Assembly (NCBI GenBank): GCA_964462535.1
Contig: CAYWXV010000003.1
Location: 1-64,000 of the forward strand
Direction: 5' to 3'
Length of the DNA: 64,000 nucleotides
DNA from: CAYWXV01 sp964462535
Lineage (GTDB): Bacteria > Bacteroidota > Ignavibacteria > OLB7
The notes under the pieces were generated by a model. That model was not told the DNA's origin. It ran no database searches and was given only the letters and a program-made list of their open reading frames with translations. Below, one piece after another: positions 24,426 to 31,999 of the stretch. Within the stretch, counting starts at the first letter, position 1. Every line of letters begins with the position of its first letter. Position numbers and translations under genes: made by a program.

Positions 24426-27400
24426 ATGATAGAACGCATCATAGAGTGGAGTGCTGCAAACAGGACTCTTGTCATCATTCTGTTCGTAGTCCTCGCAGGA
24501 TTCGGAGCATGGGGGGCTGTGACGACCCCGGTTGATGCGATTCCCGACCTTTCCGATAATCAGGTGATCGTCTTCACCGAGTGGATGGGTCGATCTCCGC
24601 AGGTGGTTGAAGATCAGGTGACGTATCCCCTGGCATCGGCGCTGCAGGGACTTCCTGACGTCAAGGCAGTCCGCGCCTCAAGCATGTTCGGGATGAGTTT
24701 CATCTTCGTGATCTTCAACGACGGCGTTGATCTCTATTTCGCGCGTCAGCAGGTCAGCGAGCGACTCATCGCAGCACGGGCCAGCCTGCCGGCGGGAGCT
24801 ACTCCCGTTCTAGGACCTGATGGCACCGGAGTCGGGCATGTGTTCTGGTACACGGTGGAGGGAAAGGGCTACGACCTGGCAACGTTGAGAGGCATTCAGG
24901 ACTGGTTCATACGATACAAACTGGCGGCCGTGGATGGCGTCGCGGAAGTCGCCTCGATCGGTGGATTCGTCCGTCAGTACCAGGTCGACGTCGACCCCGA
25001 GCGATTGAGGGAGTATGGTCTTGCGTTCGGCGATGTTGTGACCGCTGTTCAGCGGGGGAACAACGAGGTTGGCGGCAAACTGCTCGAGTCCTCCGATGCC
25101 GAGCTCCTCGTTCGAGGACAGGGATACCTCCGCGACCGACAGGATGTGGAGAATCTGCTCGTAGCATCGCGACCGGGCAGCGTTCCGATTCGCGTGGGAG
25201 ACGTAGCTGTCGTGCAGGTCGGCGCAGACATTCGAAGGGGTTCTCTAGAGAAGAACGGTCGGGGGGAGGTGGTCGGGGGAATCGTCGTGATGCGCGACGG
25301 TCAGAACGCTCGCAATGTCATCGACCGTGTGAAGGAGCGGATCAAACAGATCTCGCCCGGCCTTCCACCCGGTGTGCGCATCATTCCGAGTTACGATCGA
25401 ACCCCCCTGATCACGGCGTCGGTACAGACGCTGCTCCGTGCCCTTGTCGAGGAGGCACTCATCGTAACCCTGGTCGTCCTGCTCTTCATTGGACATCTCC
25501 GAAGTGCGCTCCGAATCCTCATCGAGATTCCGGTCTCGGTCCTGCTCGCATTTCTTCTGATGAAGCTTGTGGGGGTCACGTCGAACATCATGTCCCTCGG
25601 CGGGATTGCTCTGGCGATTGGCGTCGTTGTCGACTCATCCATTGTCCTTGTCGAGAACGCCCATCGAAACATAGCCCAGGCCCGAGAGGAACGAGGTGAG
25701 CTGACGCCATCGGATTATCGACGTCTCGCCATTGTCTCGGCGAAGCAGGTCGGGCGGGCCATCTTCTTTGCCGAGGCCATCATGGTCGTGTCGTTCCTGC
25801 CAGTCTTTCTCCTGGAGGGGCAGGAAGGAAAGCTCTTTCACCCGCTTGCATGGACAAAGACATTCGTTATCGCCTCCTCCGCGCTGGTGGCAATTACGTT
25901 GGTCCCCGTCTTGATGACTCTTCTGTCGCGGGGGAAGTTCAGACCTGAGAATCGTAATCCGTTGATGCGGTTCTTCCACGCGATCTACGCTCCCATTCTT
26001 GCGTGGTCACTCCGGTGGCGCAAGACGACAATCGTGCTCAATGTGCTGGCTCTCCTGGCAGCGGTGCCGATGATGATGCGCACGGGCTCGGAGTTCATGC
26101 CTCCGCTCGATGAGGGATCGATCCTCTTTATGCCGGTCCTTCTACCGAGTGCCTCGATTTCGGAGGTCAATCGGGTGATGGCGGCGCAAGACCGGATCAT
26201 TGCAGCATATCCTGAGGTCGATCACGTCCTTGGGAAGGCGGGCCGAGCCGAGACCGCAACCGACAATGCACCCGTGTCGATGATTGAGACCGTGGTATTG
26301 CTGAAGCCACGCGAGGAGTGGCGGCCGGGTGTGACGAAACAGAAGATCATAGCCGACCTCGATCACGATCTGCAGATCGCCGGCGTTCGCAACGGATGGA
26401 CGCAGCCAATCATCAATCGGATCAACATGCTGGCTACCGGTGTTCGGACCGAGCTGGGTTTGAAGATCAAGGGTGACAACCTCGACACGCTCGAGGCCCT
26501 CGCGATACGTGGGGAGGAGATTCTGAAGGGGGTATCGGGGGCCGTGGACGTCGCCGCCGACCGTGTGCAGGGGGGAACCTACCTCGATATCACCCTTGAC
26601 CACCAGAAGGCTTCCCTTTCAGGAGTGGATCTCGGTGACCTTCAAATGATGATCGAGCTTGCGATCGGCGGCGAGAACGTCGGGCAGGTCTTCGACGGGA
26701 GAGGGCGGTACCCTATCCGTGTTCGATACGAGCGCGAGATGCGGGACAACATCGAGGCCATCGGGAACATCCTAATCCCCATTCGTTCCACTGGTGCAAC
26801 CTCCGTTCTCCCGATCGCAAGCGAGCCGAAGACCATGGAATCGATGGCGGGCACGTCGGTAATGTCGCGACCGGGAGGCATGAGCGGACCAATGACGTCG
26901 TCGCAGTCTTCCATGTCGGGTGGATCGGGCGGAGACGCTATGGCGTCGGGCATGGGAGGTGCACGGCCGTCCGCACCTGCTGGAGGCGCACCGGGGAGTG
27001 GACTGTTTGTGGGGAACACACGTCGGTTTGCGACGCCCTCCTCCGGAATCTGGAGGCAGACATCCATTCCGCGCGGTTACGTCCGTCTCGGAGATGTCGC
27101 GTCGGTCACGACTGCTCCCGGACCAACGATGATCAATTCGGATAACGGAGAGCTTCGATCCGTGATCTTCCTCAATGTCCGTGGACGGGATATCGGTGGG
27201 TTCGTCGCAGAGGCAGAGAGGACACTCCGCGCGAAACTCAAACTTCCGCTGGGCTACACATGGGAGTGGTCGGGACAGTACGAGAACAAACGAAGGGCCG
27301 AGCAGAGGCTGATGATAGTACTACCGGCAGTGTTCGTCGTCATCTTCATCATGCTGTTCATGACGCTTCGCGATTGGAAGGAGGCGACCGTCGTGATGCT

Positions 27401-27863
27401 TTCGGTCCCGTTCGCTCTGATCGGCGGTGTATACCTGATGTATGCGCTCGGATACAATTTCTCGGTGGCTGTGTGGGTCGGCTTCATCGCTCTTTATGGG
27501 GTAGCCGTGCAAACGGGTGTCGTCATGGTAGTCTACCTCCACCATGCGCTCGACCGGAAGATCACAGACGGCGTGGTCACGCATGACGATCTCCACGATG
27601 CGACGATGGAAGGGGCCGTGCAGCGGCTTCGGCCGAAACTGATGACCGTTGCCACGTCGATGCTGGGACTAGTTCCGATCATGTTCGCAACGGGCGTTGG
27701 AAGCGACGTCATGAAGCCACTGGTAGCGCCAATGATTGGTGGCCTGTTGACATCCGCCATTCATGTTCTGATCATGACGCCTGTCCTCTTCATCATGATG
27801 AAGGAACGCGCACTGCGAAAGGGAAAGCTGTCAAAATCGACGATGGCTGCGTGGATGGAATAG
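24426..27863 (+). CDS. CusA/CzcA-family heavy-metal RND pump with Met-rich insert
   Basis: A 1145-residue inner-membrane proton-driven efflux pump, about 100 residues longer than CusA. Family marks: N-terminal IIEWSAANRTLVIILFVVLA, DAIPDLSDNQVIVFTEW, the transmembrane proton-relay segment GVVVDSSIVLVENAHR, NRINMLATGVRTELG and a C-terminal set of helices. Methionines occur where Cu/Ag pumps use them (SMIETV, INMLATG). Residues about 804-860 form an extra Met/Gly/Ser/Pro-rich segment (about eight Met, for example SRPGGMSGPMTSSQSSM) placed in a periplasmic loop of the second large domain, just before YVRLGDVAS. It works with the adaptor and channel encoded upstream. The substrate, Cu(I)/Ag(I) rather than Zn/Co, is inferred from the Met content and the neighbours. 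Confidence 0.92.
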   Translation: MIERIIEWSAANRTLVIILFVVLAGFGAWGAVTTPVDAIPDLSDNQVIVFTEWMGRSPQVVEDQVTYPLASALQGLPDVKAVRASSMFGMSFIFVIFNDGVDLYFARQQVSERLIAARASLPAGATPVLGPDGTGVGHVFWYTVEGKGYDLATLRGIQDWFIRYKLAAVDGVAEVASIGGFVRQYQVDVDPERLREYGLAFGDVVTAVQRGNNEVGGKLLESSDAELLVRGQGYLRDRQDVENLLVASRPGSVPIRVGDVAVVQVGADIRRGSLEKNGRGEVVGGIVVMRDGQNARNVIDRVKERIKQISPGLPPGVRIIPSYDRTPLITASVQTLLRALVEEALIVTLVVLLFIGHLRSALRILIEIPVSVLLAFLLMKLVGVTSNIMSLGGIALAIGVVVDSSIVLVENAHRNIAQAREERGELTPSDYRRLAIVSAKQVGRAIFFAEAIMVVSFLPVFLLEGQEGKLFHPLAWTKTFVIASSALVAITLVPVLMTLLSRGKFRPENRNPLMRFFHAIYAPILAWSLRWRKTTIVLNVLALLAAVPMMMRTGSEFMPPLDEGSILFMPVLLPSASISEVNRVMAAQDRIIAAYPEVDHVLGKAGRAETATDNAPVSMIETVVLLKPREEWRPGVTKQKIIADLDHDLQIAGVRNGWTQPIINRINMLATGVRTELGLKIKGDNLDTLEALAIRGEEILKGVSGAVDVAADRVQGGTYLDITLDHQKASLSGVDLGDLQMMIELAIGGENVGQVFDGRGRYPIRVRYEREMRDNIEAIGNILIPIRSTGATSVLPIASEPKTMESMAGTSVMSRPGGMSGPMTSSQSSMSGGSGGDAMASGMGGARPSAPAGGAPGSGLFVGNTRRFATPSSGIWRQTSIPRGYVRLGDVASVTTAPGPTMINSDNGELRSVIFLNVRGRDIGGFVAEAERTLRAKLKLPLGYTWEWSGQYENKRRAEQRLMIVLPAVFVVIFIMLFMTLRDWKEATVVMLSVPFALIGGVYLMYALGYNFSVAVWVGFIALYGVAVQTGVVMVVYLHHALDRKITDGVVTHDDLHDATMEGAVQRLRPKLMTVATSMLGLVPIMFATGVGSDVMKPLVAPMIGGLLTSAIHVLIMTPVLFIMMKERALRKGKLSKSTMAAWME

Positions 27864-27914
27864 GTCGGCACTATCTAACAACCAATAACTCACGTTGAAT
27901 CAAATCGAACTCCA

Positions 27915-28319
27915 ATGAAACGGAACATCCTGACTCTCTCGACGGTTGCCATCATGGCAGCGACAATAGCGCTAGGCGGACCCGCGACGTCATCGGGTAG
28001 CGGGTACAGCCCCCGCACCACCCTGGACCGCATCGAGAAAAGCAAGCTCCGAACGGACACAATCGCGGTTCCCGACATGCAGTGTGGTACGTGTGAAAAG
28101 ACGATTTCGAGCGTGCTGAAGAAGCTCCAGGGGGTGGGCACGGTCACCGCCGATGCAGAAGCGAATGTCGTCGTGGTCAGCTATGATCCACGCAGAATAA
28201 CCCGCACGAGAATCGAGAAAGCGATCGCCCGGGCCGGGTACGATGCTGGGTCTGCTCGCACGACAGCAGCAGCGCAGAACGCGCTTCCAATGTGCTGCCG
28301 ACCCGGGGCACATGAGTAG
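27915..28319 (+). CDS. Exported HMA-domain protein (periplasmic metal binder)
   Basis: A 134-residue protein with a signal peptide (about residues 1-21) and one HMA domain, 48-110, carrying PDMQCGTCEKTISS (metal-binding Cys57 and Cys60) and VVSYDPRRITRTRIEKAI. It ends in MCCRPGAHE, so a second Cys pair (127-128) and a His sit at the C-terminus, perhaps a second metal site. Most HMA chaperones are cytosolic. An exported one beside a tripartite pump suggests delivery of Cu(I)/Ag(I) to the adaptor or pump in the periplasm, a job that CusF does in enterics; this is inference. Last gene of the metal island, 51 bases after the pump. Confidence 0.82.
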   Translation: MKRNILTLSTVAIMAATIALGGPATSSGSGYSPRTTLDRIEKSKLRTDTIAVPDMQCGTCEKTISSVLKKLQGVGTVTADAEANVVVVSYDPRRITRTRIEKAIARAGYDAGSARTTAAAQNALPMCCRPGAHE

Positions 28320-28475
28320 CCGTATGTCCCCTGCCTCATGTTCATATCATACGCGGGCCCCATCTTGCAGCGGAACAGCGTAATTTGAGCGAAATCGTTC
28401 CCCCATCTACGGGAACGTTACGGTCCCCCCACGACCGGAGTCTATCAGTAGCTCCCCTTTTCTCAACCGTCCTCG

Positions 28476-29441
28476 ATGCGTACTGGCACTATTTCCGCCG
28501 GCTGGTTCGCGCTGGCGAAGCGCGTCCCTTTCGGCACGATTCTCGTCCTTCTACTCCCGATAGCGCTCAATGCGCAGGCATGGCCGAAGGGGGAGGGTGA
28601 AGGGTACATCAAGGTCTCGTACGGCTCTAGCACCGCGTCCGAGCAGTACACATTCGACGGAAGGAAGAAAGAGTACGCGGACAACGTGGCAGACGACGCG
28701 TTCTTCGACAGGAGCATCTATGCATACGGTGAATACGGATTGACGTCCAATCTGACGCTTACAGCCTCGCTTCCGTACAAGAGGCTCATTGTCCGTGACG
28801 CCGCGTTCAGGTACCGCACGTTTGCCTTCGGGACGGCGACGATTGGGGCGCGATATGGATTGAAGAATGTCGTGGGGGGGATGGGTGACGCCGATGCGCT
28901 TGCAGCCAACGTCTCCGTGTCAGCACCCACCGGATATACACGGAATTACCTCCCGAGCGCCGGGTCCGGTCAGGTAGATATGGATCTCTCCGTCAGTTAT
29001 GGTAGGAGCTTCTATCCAGCTCCAGCGTATGCGCAGGGGGGAATGGGATTCCGATACCGTAGCTCGATCTACTCTCTTTCGACGACGATTCCATGTCAGG
29101 AAGGGGTCGATAAGGACTGCTTCACTGATCGGACGCCGGACTACGGCGATGAGATCCTCTTTGCAGTCGAAGGGGGATACACGTTCGGCGATCTCCTCTT
29201 CGTCAATCTGATGGCCCGAGGTTCGTTCTCGCTGGAGCCTCCGACCGAGGGATTCTCCGTGAGCAATCCTATTCCAACACGCCAGCGCTACATCAAAACG
29301 GGCGCGACGGTCGCGGTGAAGCCATTCGATTTTCTCGCACTCAGCGCACAGGCATTCGTCACGCCATATGGATTAAACACGGTGAACTCGTTCGATCTAT
29401 TCGTGGGGGTTGATTACTCGTTTAAGCTGAATGGCGACTAG
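28476..29441 (+). CDS. Exported outer-membrane beta-barrel protein
   Basis: A 321-residue protein with an N-terminal export signal (hydrophobic FGTILVLLLPIALNAQ, cleavage about residue 34). Then comes a run of amphipathic strands: GEGYIKVSYGSSTASEQY, SIYAYGEYGLTSNLTLTASL, FGTATIGARYGLK and SFDLFVGVDYSFKLNG. The pattern fits a 12- to 14-strand outer-membrane barrel, similar in style to transporter-like proteins annotated in aromatic-degradation or unknown-function families. One Cys pair (IPCQEGVDKDCF) may form a loop disulfide. It lies between the metal island and the molybdoenzyme pair, co-directional with both; which it serves is unclear. Confidence 0.7.
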   Translation: MRTGTISAGWFALAKRVPFGTILVLLLPIALNAQAWPKGEGEGYIKVSYGSSTASEQYTFDGRKKEYADNVADDAFFDRSIYAYGEYGLTSNLTLTASLPYKRLIVRDAAFRYRTFAFGTATIGARYGLKNVVGGMGDADALAANVSVSAPTGYTRNYLPSAGSGQVDMDLSVSYGRSFYPAPAYAQGGMGFRYRSSIYSLSTTIPCQEGVDKDCFTDRTPDYGDEILFAVEGGYTFGDLLFVNLMARGSFSLEPPTEGFSVSNPIPTRQRYIKTGATVAVKPFDFLALSAQAFVTPYGLNTVNSFDLFVGVDYSFKLNGD

Positions 29442-29564
29442 AATGAGGGGACGGCGATCACCAGGGTGTTGCAGCTCGGTCGGCACGGATGAATAGATGG
29501 TGGGCGTTTGGGTGCGGTTCATGGATAATTGCGCGGAAGTCCCGGAATCAAAGAACACGAGACA

Positions 29565-30689
29565 TTGAACGACACAGAGAGCCTGGCTCTTTCTCGCCGC
29601 GCCTTTCTCCAGTTGGCAGGGGGTGCATCTATCGGATTCTTCGTAGTCAACGTTCTTGGATGTGAGGCCAACAGCGTAGAACCGATCACAACCGGCGCAG
29701 ATGTCGACTTCCTTACCGCGATTCCCGACTTCTACTACAAGAACGGGGCGGAGGGGTCAATTGCCAATTGGTCGATGCCGGTCCTTGACAAGGCATCGTG
29801 GCGCCTGAAAATTGATGGCCTGGTTTCCAGAACGCTGGACATTTCGTACGCGGACATCGAAGCCGAGTCGGCCAGCGCGGTAGATCTGTTGAAGACGATG
29901 CGCTGTGTGATCGACTCGAACGAGGTGCAGGGGCTCATCGGTACAGCGGTGTGGAGGGGCGTCCCGCTCAGGACCTTCCTCGATCGTGCAGGCGTCGACA
30001 TGGCACGCACCCTACGCTTCCGTCTCTATGGGGCCGACGGATTCACGAACAATGTCAAGGTCGATCGCCTCTATGGAACTCAGCCGAGCGACCTGGTCGA
30101 GCCACTCCTGGTGACGCACATGAACGGTCAGCTTCTCCCGGAGAAGCATGGGTTCCCGGTTCGATTGATCATGCACGAGTCGTTCGGGTACAAGAATGTC
30201 AAGTGGTTGACACGTATCGAGGCAACGGACCTCGATGATCCGTTCGGCACGTACCAGTCGACCGGATTCGTCGACGACGGAGTGATGCGGGTCATCAGCA
30301 GGACGACTGACCCGATCGACAATCTGGCACTTGCTGCGGGGAGGATTCGATGCGTCGGATTTGCGGTTAGTGGTGCGCAGGGCATTGAAGGAGTCGAAGT
30401 TAGTGTCGACGGTGGTCCGTTCCTTCAGGCGGCGATCGTCCCACGGAGCGAGGTTGAGAGTGCGAATCCGTTGATTTCCACTTCGCTCCAGTCAAACGCG
30501 ACGACGACCCACGTCTACCCCTGGCTGGGAGTCTGGGCGAAGTGGGTCTACGAGTTCGACGCGGTCCCGGGAAAGCACACGATTCGTTTTCGCGCAACCG
30601 ATAGGGCAGGCAACGCTCAACCCGATCGCGATAACGACATCAGTGACGGTGTCAATGCCGTTGGGTCTATAACAATAAACTGTACCTGA
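29565..30689 (+). CDS. Tat-exported molybdopterin oxidoreductase (sulfite-oxidase fold), probable lipoprotein
   Basis: About 374 residues. TTG at 29565 is the best start because no ATG precedes the signal; a further TTG lies 12 codons upstream. The N-terminus has a twin-arginine motif (SRRAFLQLAGG, Arg11-Arg12) followed by NVLGC (Cys33), so it is probably exported folded and then lipidated. Sulfite-oxidase-type molybdopterin domain, about 60-260, with the Mo-ligand Cys114 in TMRCVIDSNE, then TAVWRGVPLRTFLDRAG and HGFPVRLIMHESFGYKNVKW. A C-terminal Ig-like Mo-co dimerisation domain (about 270-374) follows. It could be a sulfite dehydrogenase or oxidise another small substrate. The tetraheme cytochrome gene 17 bases downstream is the likely electron acceptor, as in SorAB-type enzymes. 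Confidence 0.85.
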   Translation: MNDTESLALSRRAFLQLAGGASIGFFVVNVLGCEANSVEPITTGADVDFLTAIPDFYYKNGAEGSIANWSMPVLDKASWRLKIDGLVSRTLDISYADIEAESASAVDLLKTMRCVIDSNEVQGLIGTAVWRGVPLRTFLDRAGVDMARTLRFRLYGADGFTNNVKVDRLYGTQPSDLVEPLLVTHMNGQLLPEKHGFPVRLIMHESFGYKNVKWLTRIEATDLDDPFGTYQSTGFVDDGVMRVISRTTDPIDNLALAAGRIRCVGFAVSGAQGIEGVEVSVDGGPFLQAAIVPRSEVESANPLISTSLQSNATTTHVYPWLGVWAKWVYEFDAVPGKHTIRFRATDRAGNAQPDRDNDISDGVNAVGSITINCT

Positions 30690-30706
30690 TTCGAGAATTG
30701 GGAACA

Positions 30707-31819
30707 ATGAGCCGAAACAAGAATCGCATCTCTCCCATCATCGCGTACGGTGTCGTCGTGGGTCTCCTTGTTCTGTTCGTCGGGATAGGGAGCGGGTGTT
30801 CCGTACTCGACCCAAATCCAGGTCCCGACGCCATCACCGGCGGGTCCGGTGGAAATGGAGGGACCGTGGTTACGCCTGTCGACACACTGCCGGCCACCCT
30901 CCAGCGGGGCATCGATTTATGGGTGGAGTACTGCTCGCGATGCCATGGGGACAGCGCACAGGGAACGTTGATCTGGCCGGCAAATCTGCAAGGGAGATCG
31001 GGGATTCACGATCAGGTCCGAAACGGGATTCGAGCGATGCCGTCGTTCCCTCAGATCTCTGATAGCGGGATCCGATCGATCGAACTCTTCCTCCTCTCGT
31101 TCCAGGTCGACTTCGGATCGAAGAGTGACGAGGAACTCTTCATGACTTTCTGCGGGACGTGTCACGGTGACAGCGCGTTGGGGACCGCAACGTTCCCAGG
31201 AAGCATCCAGGGCCACGACTCGATTGCCGACATTGTGCACCATGGTCGAGGAACAATGGCCCCTGTAGTTATCCCTGACTCATTAGTCGTCAGGATTCAG
31301 AGGTACCTGAAGTCATTCGATGTCGACCTCTCGACGCTGACGGGCATACAGTACTACGGGAGGATTTGTGCCTCCTGTCACGGCGTCGATGGTGCGGGTT
31401 TGGGTACACGTGGCCCGGAGATCCGGAACCCCGTTCGCGGTTATGCAACCTGGGTGATCCAGAACGGGCGCGTAGGACACCCCTGGTATACTGATTCGAT
31501 GCCGCGATACACTACGGCAATGCTGTCCACGACTCAGTTGGGAGAGATTCTCACATGGTTGGCATCGGCCAGTCATCCCACAACAGGGCAATCCCTTTAC
31601 AATCGATTCTGCTCCAACTGTCACGGGAAGGACGGACGAGGGGGGCCATCGGGTAAGCGAGTCACCGGTGAACTCGACGAAGTCTCCACGATAGTCAGAA
31701 GAGGACATGGGGGGACGAACTATGCTCAGCGAGGCGATTACATGCCGAAGTGGTCGACGTCAGAGCTGAGCAACGCCGAGGTGGACGCTATCCGGGCGTA
31801 TATCGGCACGCTTCGATAG
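30707..31819 (+). CDS. Tetraheme c-type cytochrome lipoprotein
   Basis: A 370-residue lipoprotein (lipobox GSGC, Cys31) with four CXXCH haem-binding sites at residues 76-80, 149-153, 221-225 and 302-306. Each is followed by a candidate axial Met (MPSF 111, MAPV 184, MPRY 265, MPKW 346). The four roughly 75-residue units look like tandem mono-haem cytochrome c domains made by duplication. The ATG at 30707 is preferred over a TTG three codons upstream. It faces the periplasm or is anchored in the outer membrane, and probably takes electrons from the molybdoenzyme encoded just before it. A strong bidirectional terminator follows. Confidence 0.92.
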   Translation: MSRNKNRISPIIAYGVVVGLLVLFVGIGSGCSVLDPNPGPDAITGGSGGNGGTVVTPVDTLPATLQRGIDLWVEYCSRCHGDSAQGTLIWPANLQGRSGIHDQVRNGIRAMPSFPQISDSGIRSIELFLLSFQVDFGSKSDEELFMTFCGTCHGDSALGTATFPGSIQGHDSIADIVHHGRGTMAPVVIPDSLVVRIQRYLKSFDVDLSTLTGIQYYGRICASCHGVDGAGLGTRGPEIRNPVRGYATWVIQNGRVGHPWYTDSMPRYTTAMLSTTQLGEILTWLASASHPTTGQSLYNRFCSNCHGKDGRGGPSGKRVTGELDEVSTIVRRGHGGTNYAQRGDYMPKWSTSELSNAEVDAIRAYIGTLR

Positions 31820-31874
31820 TGCTCTGTACTGCGCTCCTCGCTCGTCGAGCGCGATCAACCACGACGCTGAAACA

Positions 31875-31915
31875 AGCCCGGGAGCGGACCTCGTCGAGGT
31901 GTGCGCTCCCGGGCT
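31875..31915. terminator. Bidirectional intrinsic terminator
   Basis: A 12-bp GC-rich stem (AGCCCGGGAGCG, 31875-31886, pairing with 31904-31915) enclosing a second small hairpin (ACCTC/GAGGT, 31888-31892 with 31896-31900), then TTTGTC on the plus strand. It separates the convergent cytochrome and BNR-repeat genes. The nested hairpin is a little unusual. Confidence 0.82.
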
Positions 31916-31999
31916 TTGTCATGCTTGACGTCGTCACGACTAACCGGAGGATTCGGGAGGGCGCCTGGGTGACATCCTCTCGCGGTTCCCCACGGTCGG

